From an uncultured Verrucomicrobia subdivision 3 bacterium (lineage in GTDB: Bacteria > Verrucomicrobiota > Verrucomicrobiia > Limisphaerales > UBA11358): 42,934 nucleotides of DNA. Positions within the stretch are counted from its first letter, which is position 1, and each line of letters starts with the position of its first letter. The stretch lies in assembly GCA_903820285.1 (NCBI GenBank), contig CAIJGS010000162.1, forward strand, positions 1-42,934, written 5' to 3'. The translations under genes were made by a program, and so were the position numbers. Below, piece by piece: positions 1-8,881 of the stretch. Under the pieces are notes generated by a model. That model worked only from the letters and a program-made list of their open reading frames with translations. It had not been told where the DNA came from and made no database searches.

Positions 1-151
1 GCAGGTTTTTCAGGCTGCCGAGGATGTGCTGGTAGCCGAGCTCGCGTTCGGTGGGCACCCGTTTGCGAAAGATTTCGCGACCGGCCGCGTCCAGGACCAC
101 GCCCTCGATCTTGGTGCCACCCAGATCAACCCCGATTTTAAATTTGGACAT
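1..151 (-). CDS. ROK family protein (sugar kinase/regulator), N-terminal fragment truncated by window edge
   Basis: Reverse complement from ATG at 151 reads MSKFKIGVDLGGTKIEGVVLDAAGREIFRKRVPTERELGYQHILGSLKNL, with the ROK N-terminal phosphate-binding motif DLGGTKIEG. Confidence 0.9.
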   Translation of the reverse strand, partial: MSKFKIGVDLGGTKIEGVVLDAAGREIFRKRVPTERELGYQHILGSLKNL

Positions 152-358
152 AATGGAAAAATTCCGGTGCCGGCAAATCGTTGTTTCGTTTCAATCAATT
201 CCGATGCGATGCATTAGCAAAACCGTGCGGAAGGATGCCGGTGGGGATGGGGAAAAACAAGTCCGGGGGTGGGGAAAGTGGCGTTTCTGCTGCACGCCGT
301 TGCTGACAAATATGTTGGCAGCTGGTAGGATGGGAGCCGATTTTGATTCTCAGCAACC

Positions 359-395
359 ACGGGCGAGCCAAAGCGGTTCGCCCGTTTGCTTTTTT
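359..395 (+). promoter_or_regulatory. Terminator-like hairpin plus U-tract immediately upstream of the 398 start codon (possible attenuator)
   Basis: ACGGGCGAGCC (359-369) / GGTTCGCCCGT (375-385), 11 bp including one G-U, 5-nt loop, then TTGCTTTTTT; preceded by GTTGCTG (299-305) complementary to CAGCAAC (351-357). Confidence 0.5.
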
Positions 396-397
396 AA

Positions 398-1306
398 ATG
401 AGCTGGATTTTAGCCACATTGCTGTCCGCCCTTTTTCTGGGCCTGTATGATCTCTGCACCAAGTACGCGGTGCGGGGCAATGCGGTGACGCCGGTATTGA
501 TCCTGAGCACTATGACCGGGGCGGGGGTATGGGGCCTTTTATTGCTGGTGCAAGCGATCCATCCGGGACTGCTGCCGGCGGGGTTGGTGACGGATTCGCT
601 GACGCCACACCAACATTTTCTACTGTTCCTGAAATCACTGATCGTGGCGGCTTCGTGGATTGGCACTTACTATGGTTTAAAGCATTTGCCGCTGTCACTG
701 GGGGCGCCGATCCGGGCCACGAGTCCCCTATGGACGTTGTTTGGGGCCATCCTCATTCTCGGCGAGCGGCCGACCTGGCTGGAAACCCTTGGCGTGCTCA
801 CCACGCTGGCTTCGTTCATTGGGCTCTCCTTTATCGGGTCGCAGGAAGGGGTGCATTTTCATCGCAACAAGTGGGTATGGTTCCTGATCATGGGGACATT
901 ATTCGGGGCGGTGAGTTCGTTGTTTGACAAATATCTGCTGGGGACGCTGAAGTTTTCGGTGCCGACGGTGCAGTGCTGGTTTTCGATTTATCTGGTGGTG
1001 TGTTTTCTGCCGATGTCCATTGGCTGGAAATTGCGCTGGTGGCCGCGCAATGAATTTCAATGGCGCTGGACGGTGCCGTTTATTTCACTGGCGCTGCTGG
1101 TGGCGGATTATCTGTATTTCAGCGCATTGCGGCAGCCGGATGCGCTGGTCTCGCTGGTGATGAGTCTGCGGCGGGCCAGTACGCTGGTGGCCTTCGGCGG
1201 CGGGCTGCTGTTTTTTGGCGAGCTCAATGGGTGGAAGAAATTGCCGGCGGTGCTGGGCATTCTCGCGGGCATCATTCTGACCATTTGCGGACGCGCGGCG
1301 CATTGA
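398..1306 (+). CDS. EamA/DMT superfamily transporter
   Basis: 302 aa, about 10 hydrophobic segments, duplicated EamA-like halves (PIRATSPLWTLFGAILILGERPT; MSLRRASTLVAFGGGLLFFGE). Confidence 0.85.
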   Translation: MSWILATLLSALFLGLYDLCTKYAVRGNAVTPVLILSTMTGAGVWGLLLLVQAIHPGLLPAGLVTDSLTPHQHFLLFLKSLIVAASWIGTYYGLKHLPLSLGAPIRATSPLWTLFGAILILGERPTWLETLGVLTTLASFIGLSFIGSQEGVHFHRNKWVWFLIMGTLFGAVSSLFDKYLLGTLKFSVPTVQCWFSIYLVVCFLPMSIGWKLRWWPRNEFQWRWTVPFISLALLVADYLYFSALRQPDALVSLVMSLRRASTLVAFGGGLLFFGELNGWKKLPAVLGILAGIILTICGRAAH

Positions 1307-1356
1307 GGGCCGACAGCGGGGCGAAGATGGATGGCAGAGGGTGGAGGATGGAAAAA

Positions 1357-3288
1357 TTATTTTCCCGGGGTTTCGGTGATGGGCTGGATTTTTAAGGTGA
1401 CTTGGAAGGCCGTGGCTTTGGTGTCTAACACGATGCCGATGCGGGTGGGCTGGCGGTGGTTGGAGACGTCTTCGTCGATGCGCTCCTGTTGGATGTGAAA
1501 GGGTTGTCCTTGGGTAACAATATCCACGGCGACGCTATCGTTGCCGTCCTGGATGATGAGGCGGTTGCCGTTCAGGCGGGTGACGGTGCCCCAGGTGACC
1601 AGCGCGGATTCAAAGGTGTTCGGTTTGGCGTAGGCGGCGCTATCCATGACGGTGAGGGAAGGTGATTTTCCGCGTTGATAGACGAAGGTGCGCTCCAGCT
1701 TTTTCAGGCCAGCCACGGAATAGGCGGAGCGGAGGTCGAAGGTGAGGGAGTCGGCGGCGGCGGTGAAGTTGGTGGAGAGGATCACGGCTTTCGCATCGCT
1801 GCCATCGTGCTGCAATTGACCGCCGACGACGGGCACGGCGTGGCCGAAGGAGTTGAGCACCTTGCTGTCATAACGGTGAGGGCCGAAGGTGCGGGAGGTG
1901 TACACTTCGCCGCCGGGATCGCAGATGACCATGGTTCTGCCGGCTACGATACTGAAGCTGCCGGCGTCGTTGTGGCCGTGGCTGACGCCGTTGTTGCCGC
2001 CTTTGACGCACACAGCAAACGGCACGGGCGCGGCTGGGCCGGGCCGGAAAATAAAGACCCCACCTTGCGGGAAACCGGTGCGCCAGGGAATTTCACCGAG
2101 ATTGTTTTCGGCATGGATCAGCGGCAGATCGGACGGCAAGAACGCCATGGTAATCCGGCTGTGCAGTTCCCCCTTGAGTTCCGGAGAAGTCCAGGCGGGC
2201 AGTTGCCAGCCAAAGCGGCGGTTTAAAAAATACATCAGATCCGGTCCCGGCTGATTGCCCGGATGACAGTCGGCGATGGAGGGGTATACGCCATTGAGAA
2301 TTTCAGTGCGGGCACCGAAGAGCGCGGGTTGGGCGGCTTGCGGTTGGGCAAGCAAGTCCACATGTCCGTCGGTGGCCTGGCGGATGGTTTCGGCCAGCAG
2401 GGCATAGTTGCCGAAGCCGTATCCCCAATAGCCGAGGCCTTCCACGCAATAACCGTCCCGGGTGAAACCGGCGAAATAGTAATCGAGATTCTTTTCGGCC
2501 ACGGCAATGTACCAGGCGCGTTCGGCGGGCGAGTCCAGTTCGGTCAGCGCGGCGCTGGTGACGCCATCGAGGCAGACGGCATTCCAATTATTGATGCCAT
2601 GAATCCAGAAGAAGCCGCGGCTCTTGCCGTTGATGGCCGCCTCGTAAGGGGTGAAGATACGCCGGGCCAGATTTTCGTGGATAAGCCGGCGGGTGGCGGG
2701 CGACAGTTTTTCACCGAGCAAGTAATCGGTGGTGGCCAGCAGGCAGCCCACACTGGCGGCACCGAGGTCGATTTCGATGGTTTCGCCATGAAAATTTCTG
2801 AGTGAGCGGTCATGGGCGGAAAGGAGCCAGGTTTTTTCGGCGCAGACGGCGGCAATAGCCTGTTCCAGCGGGGCGAGAAAGCGTCCCTGATTTTCCAGAC
2901 ATTCGGCAAGGGCGAAGGTCTGGATGCGTTCGCGGCGGGGCATTTCGGCGGTTTGCCAGCGTTCGCGGTTGCCGTTTTGGGAAAATTCCAGAAACAGATC
3001 GTCGCGCTGCGGTTCCAGCGGTTTGGCCGCGACCTTGACCGCCTGGCTGATTATTTCCTTCAGTAGGGGGTAATCGGCGGCCACTTTTTCCCAGGCGGCC
3101 CGGTTGGCGATGGGCTGGCCGATGCCGGTGGCGTGGGCGGGCAGCCAGCCGGTGATTTCCCGGATGCGTTGCGGATCCGGCAATGCTGCCGCCGGAGCGG
3201 TCAAACGGGTGGAAAAAAGGATCGCAGGCAGAACCAAAAGGGAGGTGGCGCGCAAAAAAACAAACTTCATCGAAAAAACAGACGCCAC
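1357..3288 (-). CDS. Heparinase II/III family protein (putative polysaccharide lyase), secreted
   Basis: 643 aa with N-terminal signal-like segment; heparinase II/III-like GVSHGHNDAGSFSIVAGRTMVICDPGGEVYTSRTF region. Confidence 0.8.
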   Translation of the reverse strand: MASVFSMKFVFLRATSLLVLPAILFSTRLTAPAAALPDPQRIREITGWLPAHATGIGQPIANRAAWEKVAADYPLLKEIISQAVKVAAKPLEPQRDDLFLEFSQNGNRERWQTAEMPRRERIQTFALAECLENQGRFLAPLEQAIAAVCAEKTWLLSAHDRSLRNFHGETIEIDLGAASVGCLLATTDYLLGEKLSPATRRLIHENLARRIFTPYEAAINGKSRGFFWIHGINNWNAVCLDGVTSAALTELDSPAERAWYIAVAEKNLDYYFAGFTRDGYCVEGLGYWGYGFGNYALLAETIRQATDGHVDLLAQPQAAQPALFGARTEILNGVYPSIADCHPGNQPGPDLMYFLNRRFGWQLPAWTSPELKGELHSRITMAFLPSDLPLIHAENNLGEIPWRTGFPQGGVFIFRPGPAAPVPFAVCVKGGNNGVSHGHNDAGSFSIVAGRTMVICDPGGEVYTSRTFGPHRYDSKVLNSFGHAVPVVGGQLQHDGSDAKAVILSTNFTAAADSLTFDLRSAYSVAGLKKLERTFVYQRGKSPSLTVMDSAAYAKPNTFESALVTWGTVTRLNGNRLIIQDGNDSVAVDIVTQGQPFHIQQERIDEDVSNHRQPTRIGIVLDTKATAFQVTLKIQPITETPGK

Positions 3289-3308
3289 AAACCAGCCAAT
3301 GGTTGCGA

Positions 3309-3680
3309 TTAAGATGTGGTTCCGTTGTTTTTATCCGGCGGCTCGGCGGGCAACGGCTCGGCCAGGCGGAAGCAGACGAGGGCAACCAGAATGGAGCATA
3401 TGATGATAATAACGGCCAGCGCGCCAGGGCGTTCCAGATCCGCGAGCAAGTCGTGGGTTGCGGAGCCCATTTTGCCATACATGATGTTTAACTGACGGTC
3501 TGCCACTTTGGAATAGCCTGCCATCATGGGATCATCGGGGGCGGTTTGGGTGCGGCTGGCCAGCCAGTAAACCAGGCCGGCGCTGAGAATCCCGGCACCT
3601 AATATGATGCGGCCGGCCAGTTTCAGGCGGGCGGAACCTTTGGCAGAAGGTTCAGGAATGAGGCTGGCCGGATCGGTCAT
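3309..3680 (-). CDS. Hypothetical membrane protein
   Basis: 123 aa ORF with two hydrophobic segments (IILGAGILSAGLVYWLA; VIIIICSILVALVCF). Confidence 0.6.
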   Translation of the reverse strand: MTDPASLIPEPSAKGSARLKLAGRIILGAGILSAGLVYWLASRTQTAPDDPMMAGYSKVADRQLNIMYGKMGSATHDLLADLERPGALAVIIIICSILVALVCFRLAEPLPAEPPDKNNGTTS

Positions 3681-3927
3681 ACTGGCGGAGGGTAATGCAC
3701 CTGGCCTGGCGATTCAATCCGACACGAAAACTGTTCCAAACCGGTGGTGTGTCACCCGTTGGCAGCATAGTCAGTTGGCAGGGATGTAAACCGGCTATGC
3801 CTATGCAATTTTTGCGCGGTGAGAGGGTGGGGGAAGGGTTTTTTGGTGGCGGACATTTATTGGTTGTAAGTCGTTATAAATTAGCAAAATGCAGACAGTG
3901 TAACTTTAAAATAAATGCCTCGTCTGG

Positions 3928-3959
3928 GTTTTTATAAGGCAATGAAGCCTTATAAAAAC
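3928..3959 (+). promoter_or_regulatory. Perfect 13-bp inverted repeat/hairpin just upstream of a start codon
   Basis: GTTTTTATAAGGC (3928-3940) - AATGAA - GCCTTATAAAAAC (3947-3959); ATG at 3971. Confidence 0.6.
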
Positions 3960-3970
3960 AGAAAGACATT

Positions 3971-4279
3971 ATGAAAACGAAAATGATTCTTGCGGCGGCC
4001 CTCCTGGGCACGGCTGCTTTGTCGGCCAACGCTGGCGTCCGTTTTGGGGTTTCGTACAGTGTGCCGGTGGTGGTGACGGCGCCGGTGGTGGTGGTTCCGA
4101 CCTGCCCGGCGCCGGCGGTGCGGGTGGAGCGGGTGCCGGTGTGTCCGGGAGTGGATTATGTCTGGGCACCAGGCGGCTGGGCGTGGCAATCGGTGCGCTG
4201 GGTCTGGACACCGGGTGTCTGGCGGTATCATCCGGCGCACTATGACTGGAACCGGGCGCACGAGGGGCATCGCCGGTAA
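3971..4279 (+). CDS. Small secreted YXWXPGGW-type repeat protein
   Basis: 102 aa; signal peptide MKTKMILAAALLGTAALSANA; YVWAPGGWAWQSVRWVWTPGVWRYHPAHYDW. Confidence 0.75.
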   Translation: MKTKMILAAALLGTAALSANAGVRFGVSYSVPVVVTAPVVVVPTCPAPAVRVERVPVCPGVDYVWAPGGWAWQSVRWVWTPGVWRYHPAHYDWNRAHEGHRR

Positions 4280-4303
4280 GGCTGGGACCATGGTTGATAA
4301 CGG

Positions 4304-4340
4304 GAGGCTGCCGCGATCGCGGCAGCCTCTTCCTGCTTTT
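4304..4340 (+). terminator. Putative intrinsic terminator
   Basis: GAGGCTGCCGCG/CGCGGCAGCCTC 12-bp inverted repeat followed by TTCCTGCTTTT. Confidence 0.5.
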
Positions 4341-4426
4341 GGCGGTTAATTAAAATACTTGCCCAGACGACGCTTTTCGTCAAAATCCCCCAACCAAAAC
4401 GAGTTCTGCAACACTAATCAAATTTT

Positions 4427-5410
4427 ATGGGCCGCATTTATAATAATATCGTAGAAACCATCGGGCACACCCCGCTGGTGAAATTGAACAAGGTCACCGC
4501 CGGCGTGGATGCCACGATCCTGCTGAAGTGCGAATTTTTCAATCCGCTGGGCAGCGTGAAGGACCGCATTGGCATGGCGATGATTGATGATGCCGAAAAG
4601 CGCGGCGTGCTGAACAAGGATACGGTGATCATTGAGCCGACGAGCGGCAACACCGGGATTGCGCTGGCGTTTGTGGCGGCGGCGCGGGGTTATAAACTGA
4701 TTTTAACGATGCCGGAAACGATGTCGCTCGAGCGCCGCACGCTGCTCGCGATGCTCGGTGCCAAGCTGGTGCTCACACCCGGTGCCGAAGGCATGAAGGG
4801 GGCGATCGCCCGGGCGGAAGCGCTGGCGCGCGAAACTCCGAATGCGTGGATTCCCCAGCAGTTTGAAAATCCGGCCAATCCGGAAATTCACAAGAAAACG
4901 ACGGCGGTGGAAATCTGGGATGACACGGATGGTAAAGTGGACATTCTCGTGGCGGCGGTCGGCACGGGTGGCACCATCACCGGGATCACCGAGGTCATCA
5001 AACCGAAGAAACCGTCGTTCCAGGCCGTGGCGGTGGAACCGAAGGATTCGCCGGTGATTTCGCAGACGCTGGCCGGTCAGCCGGTGAAGCCGGGTCCGCA
5101 TAAGATCCAGGGCACGGGCGCGGGATTTGTGCCGAAGAATTTGCATCTGAAGGATAGCGCGGGCAATGCGCAGATTGTGGAGGCTTTCCAAGTGGCCAAT
5201 GACGATGCCTTTGCGATGGCGCGACGGCTGGCCAAGGAAGAGGGCCTGCTGGTGGGCATCTCGACCGGGGCGAATGTGTTTGCCGCCATTGAGATTGCGA
5301 AGCGCCCGGAAAACAAGGGCAAGATGATTGTGACGATCGCCTGTTCGACGGGCGAACGTTATCTGAGCACGGCGCTGGCGGCGGAAGCGCGCGCGGAAGT
5401 GGGCGGCTGA
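4427..5410 (+). CDS. cysK: Cysteine synthase A (O-acetylserine sulfhydrylase)
   Basis: 327 aa; N-terminal [13 protein letters not shown]-lysine motif [32 protein letters not shown]. Confidence 0.95.
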   Translation: MGRIYNNIVETIGHTPLVKLNKVTAGVDATILLKCEFFNPLGSVKDRIGMAMIDDAEKRGVLNKDTVIIEPTSGNTGIALAFVAAARGYKLILTMPETMSLERRTLLAMLGAKLVLTPGAEGMKGAIARAEALARETPNAWIPQQFENPANPEIHKKTTAVEIWDDTDGKVDILVAAVGTGGTITGITEVIKPKKPSFQAVAVEPKDSPVISQTLAGQPVKPGPHKIQGTGAGFVPKNLHLKDSAGNAQIVEAFQVANDDAFAMARRLAKEEGLLVGISTGANVFAAIEIAKRPENKGKMIVTIACSTGERYLSTALAAEARAEVGG

Positions 5411-5443
5411 TCGAAATCAAAATACCAACTGCAGAATGCGTTC

Positions 5444-6301
5444 ATGGCAGATAAAGTGGCAGTTGGATTTGTGAAAATAATCCGATCAAGCGCAGTTGTG
5501 CTGCTGGCCGGAAACTCCGCCGCGCTGGCTGGCGAGGCGGTGGATGGCATCAATGGCAAAGCCGACATCACGGGTGGCAGCATGAATAGCCACTGGGGTG
5601 AAAATTTGAACGCCAGTCTCACCCTGCCGGTCGCTCCGCATCTCGGCTTGCAAACCGACGGGCTGTTCACCCGGGTGGGCGCCGAAAACTTTGGCGGCGG
5701 CGGATTGCACCTATTCTGGCGGGATTCGGACAAGGGGTTGATCGGTCTGACCGCCGGTGGCATCAAGGGCGAATTGCTCTACGGATTCCAGGGCGGGTTG
5801 GAGGCGGAATACTACCTAAAACAGTTTACCTTCGCTGTCAACCTGGGAGCCGCGACAATTCAATATAATAATACCGCGCCGTTCATAGATACACATCCCA
5901 CCGATGTGTATGCGACCGCGTCGTTGAGCTATTATCCAGTGGACAACCTGATGGTTCAAGGCGCTTACTCGCGATTGTTCGGTAATAATCTCGGCGAGTT
6001 GCTGCTGGAATATCAGACTCCCGTGCGGGGTTTGAGTCTTTTTAGCGAACTGGCCAAAGGGGACAACGGCTACGACCACGCGCTGTTTGGCTTGCGGTAT
6101 TATTTTGGAAAAGACAAAAGTCTGATTCAGCGTCATCGGGAGGATGATCCTCCCGGTCTATTGCAGCGCGCGCTTACTGGTATCGGACTATACGGCGCAA
6201 AATATAACCGGTTGATGCATGCATATACTCCGGGAGGCTCCGGCAACGGGTATGGTTTTTATGCCGGGTTTAGCGGCGCACCCAATCCAGTCAAACCTTG
6301 A
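5444..6301 (+). CDS. Putative outer-membrane beta-barrel-like protein
   Basis: 285 aa; signal-like N-terminus, alternating beta-strand-like segments, HALFGLRYYFGKDKSLIQRHREDDP. Confidence 0.55.
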   Translation: MADKVAVGFVKIIRSSAVVLLAGNSAALAGEAVDGINGKADITGGSMNSHWGENLNASLTLPVAPHLGLQTDGLFTRVGAENFGGGGLHLFWRDSDKGLIGLTAGGIKGELLYGFQGGLEAEYYLKQFTFAVNLGAATIQYNNTAPFIDTHPTDVYATASLSYYPVDNLMVQGAYSRLFGNNLGELLLEYQTPVRGLSLFSELAKGDNGYDHALFGLRYYFGKDKSLIQRHREDDPPGLLQRALTGIGLYGAKYNRLMHAYTPGGSGNGYGFYAGFSGAPNPVKP

Positions 6302-6572
6302 TTGGCGGCGGCATCAGGAATGCCGCACGGGCACTTCATTTTCGGCATGCCATGAGCAAAGAAAACGTCCTCGGGGCGGATTCATCCGATGGAGTCTGGA
6401 AAATAAACCGAAAAAACTTGTTGCCTTTTGCGGGAATTGGCCTTAAATAACCAATCGTCGAAGGTATAAGTCCGGTGCAGGCGGTGATAACAGCGGTTGA
6501 CCGGGCATTTTCCAACATTCACTTTTCCAACAATTTTCGGAAGGGTTTCAGCCTTCGGCCACAATTTTTTAT

Positions 6573-7706
6573 ATGAGCGATACGCAAGCTAACGGCGACA
6601 AGCCCAACTACGGATGCGGCTATCTCGAGATTTCCGAGAAGGGTTTTGGGTTTCTGCGCACGGCGCAAAATCATTTTCATCCCAAGCCGACGGACATCTT
6701 TGTCACGCCGGACACCATCCGCCGCAGTTTTCTGCGCGAAGGCAGTTTCATCGAAGGCCCCACCCAGCCGCCGCATCGCGGCACCAGTCCGCAGCTCCGT
6801 TCCGTGGATCGCGTGAACGAAATGCTGTTTCAGGATTACACCAAGGCCGTGCGCTTTGAGAACCTGACGACGATTGACCCGATTGAAAAATTCAAGCTCG
6901 AGACCACGCCCGACGTGCTCGAAACGCGGGTGATTGACCTGGTGACGCCGATTGGCCGCGGTACGCGCGGTTTGATCGTCGCGCCGCCGCGCACGGGCAA
7001 AACGACGATTCTCAAGCAGATTTGCAACGCCATTACGGTGAATCATCCGGACGTGCATGTGATGGTGCTGCTCATTGACGAGCGCCCGGAGGAAGTCACG
7101 GATTTCCAACGTTCCGTCAAGGCGGAGGTGGTTGCCTCCTCCAACGACATGGAACTGGAAACGCACGTGCGTCTCTCCCGCTTCATGATCGAACGTTGCC
7201 GCCGCATTGTGGAATCCGGCAAGGACGTGTTCGTGCTGATGGATTCGCTCACCCGTATCGCCCGCGCCTACAACAGCGTGCATGGCGGCAGCGGCCGGAC
7301 GATGACCGGTGGTGTGGATGCCCGCGCCCTGGAAATTCCGCGCAAGATGTTTGCCTCCGCGCGCAAGATTGAAAACGGCGGCTCGCTGACCATTCTGGCC
7401 ACGGCGCTGATTGACACCGGTTCGCGCATGGATGAACTGATTTTCCAGGAATTCAAAGGCACCGGCAACATGGAGCTGATTCTGGACCGCAAGCTTTCCG
7501 ACCGCCGCCTGTTCCCGGCCATTGACATTCCCAAGTCCGGCACGCGCAAAGAAGAAAAGCTGTTCCCGGCCAAACATCTCGAGGCGATCCGCAAGCTGCG
7601 CCGCACAATGGTGGACTTGAATCCCATCGAAGCGATGGAAACCCTCACCGCCGCGCTCAAGAAGCACAAGACGAACGACGAGCTGCTGGCCAAGCTGTCG
7701 GTTTAA
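6573..7706 (+). CDS. rho: Transcription termination factor Rho, short paralogue without the N-terminal helical Rho_N domain
   Basis: 377 aa; CSD motif GFGFLR, Walker [41 protein letters not shown]. Confidence 0.93.
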   Translation: MSDTQANGDKPNYGCGYLEISEKGFGFLRTAQNHFHPKPTDIFVTPDTIRRSFLREGSFIEGPTQPPHRGTSPQLRSVDRVNEMLFQDYTKAVRFENLTTIDPIEKFKLETTPDVLETRVIDLVTPIGRGTRGLIVAPPRTGKTTILKQICNAITVNHPDVHVMVLLIDERPEEVTDFQRSVKAEVVASSNDMELETHVRLSRFMIERCRRIVESGKDVFVLMDSLTRIARAYNSVHGGSGRTMTGGVDARALEIPRKMFASARKIENGGSLTILATALIDTGSRMDELIFQEFKGTGNMELILDRKLSDRRLFPAIDIPKSGTRKEEKLFPAKHLEAIRKLRRTMVDLNPIEAMETLTAALKKHKTNDELLAKLSV

Positions 7707-7746
7707 GCGGCGAGGTCGCGAACGTCCCATCGGATTACCTTGCACC

Positions 7747-8742
7747 ATGCAACGGTCGAACGATTCGGCGAAGAGCGAATACCCGCATGCCCGTCTGCCG
7801 CTGGAGCGGATGTTGCGCATCCATCAGGCCTTGCAGGCGGGGAAATATCCGAATGCTTCAACTTTGGGGCGCGCCATTGAGGTGGCCCCCAAGACCATTC
7901 ACCGGGACATTGAATTCATGCGCGACCGGCTGAACCTGCCGATCGAGTTTGACGGTTCCCGCAAGGGCTACTTTTACACAAGCGAGGTCAACGCGTTTCC
8001 CACCATGCAGATCACCGAGGGCGAACTGTTTGCCCTGGTGGTGGCGGAAAAAGCGTTGCAGCAATATCGCGGCACCAGTTTTGAGAAGCCGCTCCTTTCC
8101 GCCCTCCGCAAAATGGAGGAGTCCCTGCCGGATACCATTTCTTTGAACCTCGCGGAGATTGAGCAGACCATTTCTTTTCGCACCCGCGCGGAGCCCATTC
8201 TGGACCTGAAAATTTTCGACGTGCTGGCCCGGGCAGTCTCCGGCCGGCAGCAGTTGGAAATCCACTATCGCAAGCCGGGGCAGACCGCCACGGAGGCCCG
8301 GCAGGTGGATCCGTATCATCTGGCGAACATCAATGGCGAATGGTTTCTATTTGCCTTTGACCATGCGCGCAAGGACATCCGCACGTTTGCCCCGGGGCGG
8401 ATCAAGTCGGCCAAACCCACGGGCAAGAACTTTGAGCGCACGGAAAAATTTTCGCTGGAAAAACGGCTGCGCGACAGCTTTGGCGTGCATTCCGGCGAAG
8501 GTAAATACGAGGTGGTTTTGCATTTCAGTTCCCGGGCGGCGGATTATGTCCGGGAGAAAAAATGGCATGGCTCCCAGAAATTGTCGGAACTGAAAGAGGG
8601 CGGGGTGGAGTTGAAGCTGAGTCTCTCGAGCCTTTCGGAAATCGAGCGCTGGGTGCTGAGCTGGGGTGGTGAGGCGAAGGTGATCACGCCGCCGGAACTG
8701 GCGGAATCCGTACGCGCCGCCGCCCGGAAAATGTTGGAGTAA
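7747..8742 (+). CDS. WYL domain-containing HTH transcriptional regulator
   Basis: 331 aa; N-terminal HTH (LERMLRIHQALQAGKYPNASTLGRAIEVAPKTIHRDIEFMRDRL), WYL-like core LEIHYRKPGQTATEARQVDPYHLANINGEWFLFAFDHARKDIRTF. Confidence 0.9.
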   Translation: MQRSNDSAKSEYPHARLPLERMLRIHQALQAGKYPNASTLGRAIEVAPKTIHRDIEFMRDRLNLPIEFDGSRKGYFYTSEVNAFPTMQITEGELFALVVAEKALQQYRGTSFEKPLLSALRKMEESLPDTISLNLAEIEQTISFRTRAEPILDLKIFDVLARAVSGRQQLEIHYRKPGQTATEARQVDPYHLANINGEWFLFAFDHARKDIRTFAPGRIKSAKPTGKNFERTEKFSLEKRLRDSFGVHSGEGKYEVVLHFSSRAADYVREKKWHGSQKLSELKEGGVELKLSLSSLSEIERWVLSWGGEAKVITPPELAESVRAAARKMLE

Positions 8743-8881
8743 GGCGGATTGACCGCGCGGCATCCGGTTGTTCAAAATCACCCGATCAGGGTATGCCGTT
8801 TTTCCCGGCCACCTGCTATACTTGGCCGATGTTGCCTGCTCCCAAAGGTAAGCGAGGCATTTTTAAAAGAATCCATTTCAT

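Noticed and set aside
51-401. 116-aa ORF upstream of the DMT transporter
   Set aside because: Overlaps the ROK N-terminus on the other strand and the structured leader; no protein-like features
6137-6155. Near-perfect CGGGAGGAT-G-ATCCTCCCG palindrome
   Set aside because: Lies inside the 5444-6301 coding region (HREDDPPG) with a 1-nt centre; probably codon-driven
6519-7820. 433-aa antisense ORF across short rho
   Set aside because: Basic, low-complexity translation opposite a highly conserved gene; a GC-rich codon-usage artefact
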